This document shows, one piece after another, positions 42,724 through 52,457 of a stretch of 64,000 nucleotides of DNA (position 1 is its first letter; the number at the start of each line of letters is the position of its first letter). The position numbers were made by a program, and so were the translations under genes. Under the pieces are notes generated by a model that did no database searches, was not told the origin of the DNA, and saw only the letters and a program-made list of their open reading frames with translations. The DNA comes from Microbulbifer sp. VAAF005 (lineage in GTDB: Bacteria; Pseudomonadota; Gammaproteobacteria; Pseudomonadales; Cellvibrionaceae). Where the stretch lies: assembly GCF_030012985.1 (NCBI RefSeq), contig NZ_CP120233.1, forward strand, positions 2,215,001 through 2,279,000, given 5' to 3'.

Positions 42724-44232
42724 ATGACTGATTCCAAAAGCAGCCTGCTTCACAGGACACGCCCTACAACTATCCTCCATCGAATTCGCGCTGGGCTAAG
42801 TACCCTGAGTATGGGTTTTTTACTTGGTACTGCACCGATTGCAGCTGTAGCCGATAGCGACGAGATCCGACTCCCAGAGCTCGGAGACAGGACGAGCGGC
42901 GTAGTCTCCCACACCCAGGAAAAAGAGCTGGGCCAGATGTGGCTGCGTATGTTTCGCAGTCAGGTTCGTACCTCCAGAGATGCGCTAATCCAGCAGTATG
43001 TCGAAGGCATGGTCAAAGAGCTCGCTGAGTACAGCCCGCTGGAAGATAAAGAAATTGATGTTGTCGTAGTCAACAATAAAACTATGAACGCCTTTGCGGT
43101 ACCCGGTGGGGTCATGGGGGTTCATACCGGCCTGTTTCTATTCGCAGAGAGTGAAGACCAATTTGCATCGGTGGTTGCCCATGAATTGGCTCACCTTAGC
43201 CAACGTCACTACGCCCGCTCTCTGGAAGCACAACGCAACAGCACAATACCCACTCTAGCGGGCATGCTCGGCGCCCTGGTTCTAGCAGCTACTGCTGGCG
43301 GTGAAGCCGGGATCGCAGCCATGACTGCCACCCAGGCTGCAGCCATGGACAATCAGCTGCGCTTCAGTCGTAAAAATGAACATGAGGCCGACAGGGTCGG
43401 TATTGAAACACTGGCTAAATCCGGACGCGACCCAGAGGCTGCCGGTGAGATGTTCGAGCAAATGCTCAAGGCAACACGCTATTATCAGCGCCCACCAGAT
43501 TTTCTCCTCACTCACCCCGTTACAGAAAAACGTATCGCTGACGCCAAGCTGCGCGCTCAGCGCATGGCAGAAGTGGCGCCCAGCGATAACCTCGATTATC
43601 ACCTGATGCGTGCTCGAGTACGCCTCGCTACAGAACCAACACCTCAGCAAGCAGTAAAACGCTTCAGCGCAGAACTGAATGGCATTAATGATAACGAGGA
43701 TGCAGCCCGCTATGGCTTAGCCCTGGCCCAGATTGCCGCCGGCAAGCCTGACTCAGCACTGGATACTCTTCAGCCCCTATTGGATAAAACCCCCTCCAAA
43801 GCCACTTTTGTCTTGGCTAGGGCAGATATTGATCTGGTGCGAGAAGACTACAGCAGTGCCACCAAGCGCCTGCAGTGGGCCCTCGATCGCAACCCGGGAG
43901 ACCATGCCTTAATCATGGGCCTCGCCAATGCCCACTTTAAAGCCGGCAACTACCTGGCTGCAGAGCGCCTGCTGGCGAAATATAGCCGTACGCGGAAGAA
44001 AGACCCGGCAGTATGGTATCTACTGGCGGAGACTCACGGATTGGCCGGAGATATTGTTGGCGTGCACGAGGCCCGGGCTGAGTATTACATCCTCAACGGC
44101 ATATTCGACAAGGCTATTCAGCACCTGCGCCATGGAATTCGCATGTCAAAAGACGATTACCAAGTCAATGCTATCCTGGAACAGCGCCTCAAAGATGTGC
44201 TGAAAATGCAGGAAAGAATCGAGGAGCTGTAA
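42724..44232 (+). CDS. bepA: Beta-barrel assembly-enhancing protease BepA (M48)
   Basis: A 502-residue periplasmic zinc metalloprotease and chaperone that degrades or helps stalled outer-membrane proteins such as LptD. It has an N-terminal export signal (LSTLSMGFLLGTAPIAAVA), the zinc motif HELAH at residues 153-157, the third ligand in NEHEADRVGIETLAKSG, and C-terminal tetratricopeptide repeats (about 300-490; LALAQIAAGKPDSALDTL, ALIMGLANAHFKAGNYLAA). The gene diverges from the TusA-like gene across about 200 bases and ends in a strong shared terminator. Confidence 0.95.
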   Translation: MTDSKSSLLHRTRPTTILHRIRAGLSTLSMGFLLGTAPIAAVADSDEIRLPELGDRTSGVVSHTQEKELGQMWLRMFRSQVRTSRDALIQQYVEGMVKELAEYSPLEDKEIDVVVVNNKTMNAFAVPGGVMGVHTGLFLFAESEDQFASVVAHELAHLSQRHYARSLEAQRNSTIPTLAGMLGALVLAATAGGEAGIAAMTATQAAAMDNQLRFSRKNEHEADRVGIETLAKSGRDPEAAGEMFEQMLKATRYYQRPPDFLLTHPVTEKRIADAKLRAQRMAEVAPSDNLDYHLMRARVRLATEPTPQQAVKRFSAELNGINDNEDAARYGLALAQIAAGKPDSALDTLQPLLDKTPSKATFVLARADIDLVREDYSSATKRLQWALDRNPGDHALIMGLANAHFKAGNYLAAERLLAKYSRTRKKDPAVWYLLAETHGLAGDIVGVHEARAEYYILNGIFDKAIQHLRHGIRMSKDDYQVNAILEQRLKDVLKMQERIEEL

Positions 44233-44243
44233 CTCCCCCAACG

Positions 44244-44272
44244 AAAAAGAGCGGCCACTGGCCGCTCTTTTT
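44244..44272. terminator. Bidirectional terminator between bepA and nadA
   Basis: AAAAAGAGCGGCC-ACT-GGCCGCTCTTTTT is a perfect 13-bp stem with T tracts on both strands. It serves the convergent genes bepA (stop 44232) and nadA (stop 44300). Confidence 0.94.
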
Positions 44273-44299
44273 GTTTACTCACCGCTACTCCCCCGAGAG

Positions 44300-45352
44300 C
44301 TAACCTTTGCGGAAATCCAACATCCGCTGCAGCGGGATCATCGCCTTGCGCCCCAGCTCCGGGTCCACAAAGATCTCATTATCCCCACGCTCCAGTACAC
44401 CGCAGAGGTTCTCCAGAGAGTTCATCGCCATCCAGGGGCAATTAGCACAGCTGCGGCAAGTGGCTCCAGCACCAGCAGTTGGCGCCACCATTAGCTCTTT
44501 GTCTGGGCACTCCTGCTGCATCTTGTAGAAAATGCCCTGGTCGGTAGCCACAATAAAGCGCTTCTCTGGGCGGGTCTTGGCAGCATTAATAATCTGCGAG
44601 GTAGAACCCACCACATCGGCCAGCGCTACCACAGGGGCGGGAGATTCAGGATGCACTAGAACCACAGCATCCGGATAGAGGGCCTTTAGGTCCTCAACCC
44701 CCTTGGCCTTAAACTCTTCATGCACAATACAGGAACCGTCCCATAACAGTACGTCCGCGCCGGTTTCCCGCTGGACATAGCCGCCGAGGTGCTTGTCAGG
44801 TGCCCAAAGGATTTTTTCGCCATTGGCATCCAGGTGATCCACTACATCCAGTGCAATACTCGAGGTCACCACCCAGTCCGCCCTGGCTTTTACCGCAGCA
44901 GAAGTATTCGCATAAACCACCACAGTGCGGTCCGGGTGCTGATCGCAGAAGTCAGAGAACTCTTGCGGAGGACAGCCGAGATCCAGGGAGCAAGTTGCCT
45001 CAAGGGTCGGCATGAGTACTTTCTTGTTCGGGGTAAGGATCTTGGCGGTCTCACCCATAAACTTTACCCCGGCTACCACCAGGGTGTCTGCCGAGTGCTG
45101 AGCGCCAAAACGGGCCATTTCCAATGAGTCAGAAACGCAGCCGCCGGTTTCCTCCGCGAGGGCCTGAATCAAAGGGTCGGTATAGTAGTGTGCGACCAAT
45201 ACTGCATTCTGTTCTTTCAACAAGCGCTTGATGCGCTCGCGCCATTCTTGCAGCTCTTCTTCGCTATATTGAGACATTACCGGCTCCGCCAGGTGCGCTT
45301 GCACCAAAGAGCGAGAATCTACCTTGTCTGCGGCAATGGACTTATGAGTCAT
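44300..45352 (-). CDS. nadA: Quinolinate synthase
   Basis: NadA is a [4Fe-4S] enzyme that makes quinolinate from iminoaspartate and dihydroxyacetone phosphate in NAD synthesis. At 350 residues it has the blocks [72 protein letters not shown] and [20 protein letters not shown]. Cysteines in the LEATCSLD and CANCPWMAM blocks fit the cluster ligands. It starts with ATG at 45352 and is preceded by a 160-base region shared with the divergent oxidoreductase gene. NadB is not in the window. Confidence 0.97.
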   Translation of the reverse strand: MTHKSIAADKVDSRSLVQAHLAEPVMSQYSEEELQEWRERIKRLLKEQNAVLVAHYYTDPLIQALAEETGGCVSDSLEMARFGAQHSADTLVVAGVKFMGETAKILTPNKKVLMPTLEATCSLDLGCPPQEFSDFCDQHPDRTVVVYANTSAAVKARADWVVTSSIALDVVDHLDANGEKILWAPDKHLGGYVQRETGADVLLWDGSCIVHEEFKAKGVEDLKALYPDAVVLVHPESPAPVVALADVVGSTSQIINAAKTRPEKRFIVATDQGIFYKMQQECPDKELMVAPTAGAGATCRSCANCPWMAMNSLENLCGVLERGDNEIFVDPELGRKAMIPLQRMLDFRKG

Positions 45353-45514
45353 GACTAACTTCCAGTCGCGGAAAAGCGCGCATTATAGCGCAATGAAACG
45401 ACACCACCACGCACCCTTTCGACAGCAATTTTAATCTGGCGTTACAGGCAAAATAGGCCGAAGGAATTCAACCTGGTCACCTCAGAAAGTACACATTTCG
45501 GCAACAGGACTGCT

Positions 45515-46612
45515 ATGGAGATATTGGATACCGTGATAGTTGGGGCTGGGGTATTAGGACTTGCCTGCGCCTACCAATTGAGCCGCGCAGGCCGAAAAGT
45601 GATGGTACTGGAGCAACACAATGCCATTGGAACTGAAACCAGCTCGCGCAATAGTGAGGTTATTCACGCAGGCCTCTACTATCCAACAGACAGCTTGAAA
45701 GCCCGTGCCTGTGTTAACGGTAAATCCATGCTGTACCAATTTTGCCAAGAATACGCAGTGCCCCATAAGCAAATCGGCAAACTGGTAGTCGCCACCGATA
45801 AAGCACAGCTGCCGCAACTCCGAGCCCTCAAAGCCCAAGGGGATACGAACAACGCCGGGGGACTTCGTTTACTGAACACTAAAGAGGCTTTATCTATGGA
45901 GCCAGAATTACAGTGTGCCGGGGCCATTTACTCACCGACGACAGGCATTATCAACAGCCACAGCCTGATGCTGGCTCTTGAAGGCGCCACGGAGTCCAAG
46001 GGAGGCGAAGTCATACCTGCGAGCAGGGTTGTACGCATTGAAATATCCAGTGGCACCTGCCAGCTGGTGATGAAGGATGGCTACAGACTGACGGCCCGCA
46101 ACCTCATCCTGGCCGCAGGCCTTCACACCAGCTCACTGATGGGCACAGTAAACAGCGAAGTTATAAAGCGAGAAATTCCCACCACGTATTTTGTTAAGGG
46201 CAGTTACTTTACCCAGTCAAGTAAGGTGCCTTTTTCACATTTAATTTACCCTCTACCTGAAAGTGCCGGTCTGGGTATTCACCTCACTCTCGATTTGGCT
46301 GGAGGGGCGCGGTTTGGCCCAGATGTGGAGTGGGTTAAAACCATTAACTACCAAGTAGATCCGGGCAAGCGGGATAAATTCTATAGCAGCATCCATCGCT
46401 ACTGGCCCGGGTTAGAAAGCAATACGTTGCAGCCTGGCTATGCCGGTATTCGCCCAAAGATTGTTCCCCAAGGCGCCCCCACTGGTGATTTTCAGGTTTT
46501 TCATAAAAAGCTAAGCAACAGTGCGCAGCTAATGGCATTCTTTGGTATCGAATCTCCCGGTCTGACCTCTTCACTCTATCTGGGAGAGATGATTTCAAAG
46601 ATTACCGACTAA
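45515..46612 (+). CDS. FAD-dependent oxidoreductase, L-2-hydroxyglutarate dehydrogenase-like
   Basis: A 365-residue flavoprotein of the DAO superfamily. The N-terminal dinucleotide motif is VIVGAGVLGLACAYQLS with Glu at the end of the strand (VLEQH). TSSRNSEVIHAGLYY is the signature of the LhgO/L2HGDH group, in which the His-Ala-Gly-x-Tyr loop holds the flavin. NLILAAGLHTSSLMG and LQPGYAGIRPKIV are C-terminal blocks. LhgO oxidises L-2-hydroxyglutarate and passes electrons to quinones; that substrate is likely but not certain. It is the last ordinary gene before the curlin-repeat cluster and converges with it. Confidence 0.85.
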   Translation: MEILDTVIVGAGVLGLACAYQLSRAGRKVMVLEQHNAIGTETSSRNSEVIHAGLYYPTDSLKARACVNGKSMLYQFCQEYAVPHKQIGKLVVATDKAQLPQLRALKAQGDTNNAGGLRLLNTKEALSMEPELQCAGAIYSPTTGIINSHSLMLALEGATESKGGEVIPASRVVRIEISSGTCQLVMKDGYRLTARNLILAAGLHTSSLMGTVNSEVIKREIPTTYFVKGSYFTQSSKVPFSHLIYPLPESAGLGIHLTLDLAGGARFGPDVEWVKTINYQVDPGKRDKFYSSIHRYWPGLESNTLQPGYAGIRPKIVPQGAPTGDFQVFHKKLSNSAQLMAFFGIESPGLTSSLYLGEMISKITD

Positions 46613-46821
46613 CCCATTACTTATCGCGTGAATACGCATTGTAATCGCGACAATTTTACAATCACAAGAAAGCCAGAATGGAAGTGACTAGAGAGGAAAG
46701 AAAACGCTTCAGTATCAACCAATCATTTGGTTATCGCTAAAATACAACTCGATCTACTTGAAAACGAATTCTTTACCTCCAACTTTTCGTATAAGCACAT
46801 CAATTTTCTGATAGCAAAATA

Positions 46822-48306
46822 TTACTGCATAATTATACCCGTGTTACTTGTACCTAGCTGAGTAGCCGAGGCTGTCTGAAAATCATTAAGCTGGGTGGTA
46901 GTGTGGGTATTTAAAGATCCATTTTGGCTGATGGTACTAACACTGCCCAAAGTACCCATTTGAGAGACATCGATCGTATTCATATCTCCATCCTGGGTGA
47001 TAGTGATATCCGATGAAACTACATCCATTTGCAATACGGTTAGCGAGTTTTGCGTACCAATTTGCGAGGTGGTGACACTGCTGAGATCTACCAGGGTATC
47101 CTGAGCGACATCTGCGTCATTGCTCGTACCCGACTGGAAAATATCAATAGTACTACTAGAGATAAGGCCATCCTGTTCAGCATTTACCATATTAGTTGAG
47201 CCATCTTGATCCGCCATTATCACGCTGAGTGAGATTGGACCATCTATTTGCATCAATTGAGCACTATTACCGTCACCGGCTTGAAATACTGATGCGGTTG
47301 ATGAATCTACAAGAATATTTTGGGTGATCTCAGTACTATTCGAGCTACCACTTTGTACAACAGTAGCTGTGGAAAAGGATATTTCTTCTTCTTGAACAAC
47401 TTCTACCTCATTCATATCACCAGTCTGGCTGACAGTGACAAAACTTTGGGAAACCTGGTCTGTCTGCTCTACAAACAATTCATTATCTGTACCATCTTGC
47501 GAAGTATTAATACCACTTCCAGAGACTACATTCGACTGGTCTGTACTCGCCTCATTGCTGGTGCCAGATTGAGTTATGCTGGAAGTGCTGGATGAGACAT
47601 TAATAAACTGGTCAATGTCAGCATCGTTGGAAGTACCAATCTGTAAAATATTCGCAGATACGGACGATGTCTCAAACTGATTAGCGTCTAAAACATTCTG
47701 ATCTCCAACTTGACTAAAGGACATGATACTGGAAAAGACCGAAGTAGATTGCTCCGCATCAACATCATTCATATCGCCGCTTTGGGTCGCATTAATAGCA
47801 CTTGAATCGGTAGCGTCTTCCTGATCTAGATTTACCCTGTTCGAATCGCCGACCTGAGACGAAAATATTGTGCTAAAAGTAACCTGCGTATCTTGCCTGG
47901 ATTCAAATTCATTATCTGTGCCTATCTGTGTTGCCGAGATAGAGCTACTGTCGATTACATTCTCTTGTATCGTTTCCGCATCATTCATATCTCCCTGTTG
48001 AGTAATAGCTGTAGTAGCCAAATTAACATTCGTATCTTGAATCGACATCGCATCATTGTCGTCGCCAATTTGTATATGCGAAATCAGGCTGTCGGTAGTA
48101 TTATTTACTTGCTCCGCATCAGAGACATTTCCCGTTCCGTCTTGAATAACCACAATCTGATTATCAGTAACCGTGGGATCTGATTGATTAATTGTGGCCA
48201 TATTGAGGATTCCCTGCTGGGAAACATCACTTACGTTGCTGTCTGCGGCTACTCCACAGTGTATTACTGCCAATATGGCAGCAGCTAAAGGCTTGATAAA
48301 TCTCAC
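46822..48306 (-). CDS. Curlin-repeat secreted protein, 20 repeats (paralog A)
   Basis: A 494-residue exported protein. A GTG at 48306 with AAAGGA seven bases before it gives the start; the signal peptide is about FIKPLAAAILAVIHCGVAA. The rest consists of about twenty copies of Q-x-G-x-x-N-x5-Q (for example TQIGTDNEFESRQ, TQSGDMNDVDAEQ, SQIGTQNSLTVLQ) with a period near 24 residues, very rich in Asp, Ser, Thr, Gln and Asn. This matches the curlin repeat of CsgA/CsgB but is longer (CsgA has five repeats of 22-23). It ends at the last repeat with Q before the stop. A functional amyloid or fibrous surface protein is likely; no Csg export gene is nearby. Confidence 0.8.
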   Translation of the reverse strand: MRFIKPLAAAILAVIHCGVAADSNVSDVSQQGILNMATINQSDPTVTDNQIVVIQDGTGNVSDAEQVNNTTDSLISHIQIGDDNDAMSIQDTNVNLATTAITQQGDMNDAETIQENVIDSSSISATQIGTDNEFESRQDTQVTFSTIFSSQVGDSNRVNLDQEDATDSSAINATQSGDMNDVDAEQSTSVFSSIMSFSQVGDQNVLDANQFETSSVSANILQIGTSNDADIDQFINVSSSTSSITQSGTSNEASTDQSNVVSGSGINTSQDGTDNELFVEQTDQVSQSFVTVSQTGDMNEVEVVQEEEISFSTATVVQSGSSNSTEITQNILVDSSTASVFQAGDGNSAQLMQIDGPISLSVIMADQDGSTNMVNAEQDGLISSSTIDIFQSGTSNDADVAQDTLVDLSSVTTSQIGTQNSLTVLQMDVVSSDITITQDGDMNTIDVSQMGTLGSVSTISQNGSLNTHTTTQLNDFQTASATQLGTSNTGIIMQ

Positions 48307-48434
48307 GAGAAATTCCTTTTAAATAAAAAACCCTTAACAAACTATAGATACAAGACTACCTCCCAACAAACAAAAGAGCTCCCAATTTAAAAACATCAAC
48401 CTTCGCTTATCGTCTCAAAGGATTATCGTAACTC

Positions 48435-50066
48435 TTACTGGAGGATAGTCCCCACATTTGACATACCATTTTGTGTTGCGGATGCAGTTTGGAAATTATT
48501 TAACTGGCTAGTAGTATGATCATTTAAAGTGCCAACTTGAATTGTGTTGCTGGTACTATTTGACGCGCCCATCTGAGTAACATCACTCGAATTCATATCA
48601 CCATCTTGAGTAATAGAGATATTTAACGAAACAACATTAACTTGTAAAACCGTCAAGGAGTTACTCGTACCGATTTGTGAGGTTGTGACGCTACTGAGTT
48701 CAACAAAAGTATCCTGTTCTACATCTGCATCGTTAGATACTCCTGACTGCGCAATATCAATCGTGCTACTAGAGATAAGCCCATCTTGCTCCGCATCCAC
48801 CGTATTGGAAGAGCCATTTTGATCAATACTGACTGTACCGAATGAAATCAGGCCATCGATCTGCAATACCTGAGAATCATTGTTATCACCGGTTTGAACA
48901 ACCGCGGTAGAACTGGAATCTACCAAATTACTTTGATTGATTTCAGCATCATTCATACTGCCATTTTGCACAACCCCGGCAATCGTTGAAGAAACTTCGC
49001 CCTCCTGGTCCACATCGACCTCATTCATATCCCCCGTTTGATCAACGCTGACCAAGCTAAGAGAAACTATTTCCTCCTGATCTACTAAAAGACTGTTGTC
49101 CGTCCCATTTTGGCTGACACTAATGTTACTGGATATAACTTCACTTGATTGATCCACGCTAGCATCATTATCAGTACCCGACTGGGAAATGGTGGCCGTA
49201 CTGGAAGAGATATCTCCAAACTGGGCTATATCTGCCTCATTGGAGGAACCTAGCTGGGTAATAGATCCTACTGTTGCAAATATGGTATCAAAGTGATCAA
49301 TATTCGCATCATTCTCACCCCCAATCTGATTTAAGATAATCGTACTCGATGAAACAGTACTCGCTTGTTGAGCATCAGCATCGTTCATATTTCCATCTTG
49401 AACCGTGGTAATGGTGCTAGTAGTAACAACATCCTCTTGGTCAATTTCAATCACATTGGAACTACCAATCTGCGTGGAGTTAATAGAGCTCAAAGTGATA
49501 TCTGTATCCTGCTGCCCTGCAAATTCATTACCCGTCCCTGACTGAGTGGCGACGATGGTACTAGATTCAACACCGGTCTCCTGAATAGTCTCCGCTTCAT
49601 TCATATCACCTATTTGAATAACAGTTGCCTGGCTGGAGATAACTGTTCCTTCCTGCACCAAATCCGTGAAGTTTGTATTACCAACTTGAGTTGCAGTTAA
49701 ACCAGAAAATTCAATAAGTGTGTCCTGAAATAACTCAGCATCATTCGCATCTCCTTGTTGAGTCGTAGAAATCAAGCCGACATTGGTATCATTGGCTTGA
49801 GCCGAAATCGCCTCATTATCGTCACCAATCTGTATATGTGTAATTAAACTATTAGTCGTCCCTGTCACCTGCTCCGCCTCAGATGCATTGCCAGAACCTT
49901 CCTGGATAACCACTATCTGATTTCCTTCAGTAGTTGCGTCAACTTGGTTGAGCGTAACCATATTTAGAGTGCCCAACTGAGTCACATCACTTGAATTATT
50001 ATCAGCGGAAACCACGGTATGGATAATGGCCAACATCGCTGCGGCTAATGCCTTTAATAAATTCAT
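48435..50066 (-). CDS. Curlin-repeat secreted protein, 22 repeats (paralog B)
   Basis: 543 residues with signal peptide MNLLKALAAAMLAIIHTVVS and about 22 repeats of the same kind (TQLGTLNMVTLNQ, IQIGDMNEAETIQ, TQIGSSNVIEIDQ, DQTGDMNEVDVDQ). One unit ends in His instead of Gln (NQIGGENDANIDH). It is the closest relative of paralog A: the first 80 and last 80 residues correspond almost block by block, which points to tandem duplication. AAAGGGA stands six bases before the ATG. Spacing between paralogs A and B is 128 bases. The extreme content of Asp and small polar residues gives a strongly acidic product. Confidence 0.8.
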   Translation of the reverse strand: MNLLKALAAAMLAIIHTVVSADNNSSDVTQLGTLNMVTLNQVDATTEGNQIVVIQEGSGNASEAEQVTGTTNSLITHIQIGDDNEAISAQANDTNVGLISTTQQGDANDAELFQDTLIEFSGLTATQVGNTNFTDLVQEGTVISSQATVIQIGDMNEAETIQETGVESSTIVATQSGTGNEFAGQQDTDITLSSINSTQIGSSNVIEIDQEDVVTTSTITTVQDGNMNDADAQQASTVSSSTIILNQIGGENDANIDHFDTIFATVGSITQLGSSNEADIAQFGDISSSTATISQSGTDNDASVDQSSEVISSNISVSQNGTDNSLLVDQEEIVSLSLVSVDQTGDMNEVDVDQEGEVSSTIAGVVQNGSMNDAEINQSNLVDSSSTAVVQTGDNNDSQVLQIDGLISFGTVSIDQNGSSNTVDAEQDGLISSSTIDIAQSGVSNDADVEQDTFVELSSVTTSQIGTSNSLTVLQVNVVSLNISITQDGDMNSSDVTQMGASNSTSNTIQVGTLNDHTTSQLNNFQTASATQNGMSNVGTILQ

Positions 50067-50153
50067 TGAAAATCCCTTTCAAATACAAATTGAATTTATA
50101 ACCTTGAGCTCTAACCAGCACTAATGGAGAGCCCCCCTAAAAGCCCACTACTA

Positions 50154-50993
50154 CTATTGAACAATATTTCCCTGGTTGCCCGTCCCTATCTGAACAGCCG
50201 TAGCCACCTGTCCGTCATTTGTCTGACTTGTAACATGAACATTAGAGGTTCCCACTTGAGTAATAGTGGCTAATCCAGTGCTTAACCCCGACTGGGAAAC
50301 CTCCGCATAATTCATATCACCACTTTGGAAGGTGGTAATAGAGGAAAATAGGGCAAAGCCCTGCGCTACCAACGCCTCATTGAGAGTTCCATCTTGATCA
50401 ACACTGATAAAACTCGATTCAGTCAGGTCCCCCTGAAATAAGTCGGCACTATTTTCACTTCCAAGTTGATTAATTAGCCCAGTGCTATTGAGCGTAAAAT
50501 CCTCATGGAGCGCCAGTGCAAAGTTCATTGTCCCGTTCTGAGTAACAGCGACAGTACCCTGTATTCCCCCCACATCCACCTGGGCTGCAATACCCTCATT
50601 ATTTGAACCGGACTGGATAACAGTGGCGCTACCTGCTTCAACAAAATCATCTTGGACCACCCAGCCCAAATTACCATCGCCAGACTGGATAATTAGAGCC
50701 GTACTCTCTGAGACTTCTGCAATTTGTTCCAGGATTGCTTCGTTCATCAATCCCGATTGCTCAATCGTGCCGGTATTCAAATCTGTAAGGGCACCTTGTA
50801 AAACCGATGCCTGATGGGAATCTCCTATTTGAGTTATCGAGACGGTATTATTGGTACTGGTCGGATTAGACTGATCCACTGTTGCCAGATGCCCAACACC
50901 ATCCTGATCAATATCTGTCGTATTATTGCCGCCCATAGAATGGCCACTAACAGCGAGCGCAGCTATTGCAGTAACTGAAGTCCAAATTTTCAT
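50154..50993 (-). CDS. Curlin-repeat secreted protein, 11 repeats (paralog C)
   Basis: The shortest paralog, 279 residues, with signal peptide MKIWTSVTAIAALAVSGHSM and eleven repeats (TQIGDSHQASVLQ, IQSGDGNLGWVVQ, DQDGTLNEALVAQ, TQVGTSNVHVTSQ). In the first two repeats His replaces the conserved Asn, and one unit ends in His. The sequence is less acidic and richer in Ala, Leu and Val than paralogs A and B. Size and repeat number are nearest to CsgA/CsgB, so this one could serve as a minor or nucleating subunit; that is only a guess from size. AAGGGA lies eight bases before the ATG. Confidence 0.78.
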   Translation of the reverse strand: MKIWTSVTAIAALAVSGHSMGGNNTTDIDQDGVGHLATVDQSNPTSTNNTVSITQIGDSHQASVLQGALTDLNTGTIEQSGLMNEAILEQIAEVSESTALIIQSGDGNLGWVVQDDFVEAGSATVIQSGSNNEGIAAQVDVGGIQGTVAVTQNGTMNFALALHEDFTLNSTGLINQLGSENSADLFQGDLTESSFISVDQDGTLNEALVAQGFALFSSITTFQSGDMNYAEVSQSGLSTGLATITQVGTSNVHVTSQTNDGQVATAVQIGTGNQGNIVQ

Positions 50994-51264
50994 TTAACTA
51001 ATCCCTTGTACATAGATCTCACCCCTTCTGTTTAAACTCCAGGCGTAGCAAAACATTCCAGAAAATAATCTAAGTCAATTTAAATTAGAGTTAAAAGCCA
51101 AACCAGACAGGAGAGAGTCAATAGGAAGAGAACATGTAACTCCCTAAATAAATCACTCATATCTCAAACATAGGAATGAATAAAACACAAAAGAAAAACT
51201 GGGACTTTGCAGATACACGACAACTGCCGGTATTCATGCTGATATCGCAAAGCCCCAATTAAAT

Positions 51265-52457
51265 CTATTGAAAAATAAATCCAATATTGGAAGTACCATT
51301 TTGCGTCGCGATTGCAGTTTGTGAATCTAGCATTTGCTCCGTTGTATGTTGATTCAAATCACCGATTTGAGTGGTTGTCGCCACACTAAGCATATTTCCC
51401 TGCTGGAGTACGCCCGCCATATTATCGGTACCATTTTGAAATATGGTGCCCGTAACTGAGGTGGCAGTAATTTGCCCCAACGTCGCATCATTCGTAGACC
51501 CTAACTGAGTAACCGTTGCAGAGGCAAAGAAGTTCCCCCAGCTTGCTGGGTAACGCCCATATTACCAGTACCAGATTGGCTCACTATGCCAACACTGGTA
51601 TCTATACCAGTATCCTGAACACCACCACCAAAGTTACCATCCCCTACCTGAGTCACACTTACAGTACTATTGGCAACGCCATTCTGCTGTAGGGCCCCAC
51701 CAAAGTTGCTGGTACCGGTTTGAGTAATTAGGACCGTACTTGAAGTAACTCCATTTTCCTGGTCTGACTCGATAGCATTCAAATCGCCTGACTGGATAGC
51801 AGTAACGGTGGAATTAAAAACCCCCATTAATTGCTCACTATCAAAGCTATTCTGGTTGCCAAACTGATCTGCTGACACCGAGCTAAATTCAACAACACTC
51901 TGCTGGGAAATCTGGGCCATATTGTCATCGCCAATTTGATTTAGGATGACACCACTTCCCAATATATCGAAGACCTGCCCCATTATGATCGCATCATTCA
52001 TATCGCCAGTTTGAGTCACCGCGATACTAGATGCTTCGGTATCAGTCTGGGTGATGGTCATAAAGTTCATCTCCCCAGCTTGATTTAGTTCCTGGGTAGA
52101 ACCAAGTGATTCAAGTTGCTCCGCTGTCGTATCGTTATTATTCCCAATTTGGTTAATTTCTAGCGAACTGGACTCAGTCATAAACTGCTGGAAAGACTCG
52201 GCCATATTGCCATCACCCTCTTGGTAGTGGGTCATGGTATTACTTACGGCATCGCTCGCCTGGGTCGATGACGAAGAGTTTACATCGCCAATTTGGGTGA
52301 CATCTATCAGGTTCCCTATAGCCGTAGGGTCAACCTGATTGGCGTTCGCTGTATTACCCACTCCCTGCTGATCTATTAACGTCGTATTATTACTGGCCAT
52401 CGCACTTCCACTCACTGCGGCCAATATAACTAGAGCTACAGGCTTCAACTTCCTCAT
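51265..52457 (-). CDS. Curlin-repeat secreted protein, 16 repeats (paralog D, reading frame broken)
   Basis: 397 residues when repaired. Signal peptide MRKLKPVALVILAAVSGSAM, then sixteen repeats (TQIGDVNSSSSTQ, NQIGNNNDTTAEQ, TQVGDGNFGGGVQ, TQNGTSNIGFIFQ). The first frame runs from 52457 to the unit SQSGTGNMGVTQQ and then leaves the repeat pattern. The pattern resumes exactly in another frame as NFFASATVTQLGSTNDATLG. A run of five C at 51535-51539 (plus strand) lacking one base explains this. GAAGGA stands seven bases before the ATG. As the first gene of the minus-strand series it probably lies next to the promoter. Glycine-rich units (GGALQ, GGGVQ) distinguish it from the others. Confidence 0.78.

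Noticed and set aside
46822..52457. Reading the repeats as RTX calcium repeats, hexapeptide repeats or phage tail fibre
   Set aside because: RTX needs GGxGxDxUx nonapeptides and hexapeptide proteins a six-residue period; here the period is about 24 with Q, G, N, Q at fixed places, and no phage gene is nearby.
46822..52457. Nucleotide-level repeats here as a CRISPR array
   Set aside because: The repetition is at protein level, of uneven nucleotide identity, inside signal-peptide-bearing open frames; no direct DNA repeat with regular spacers exists.
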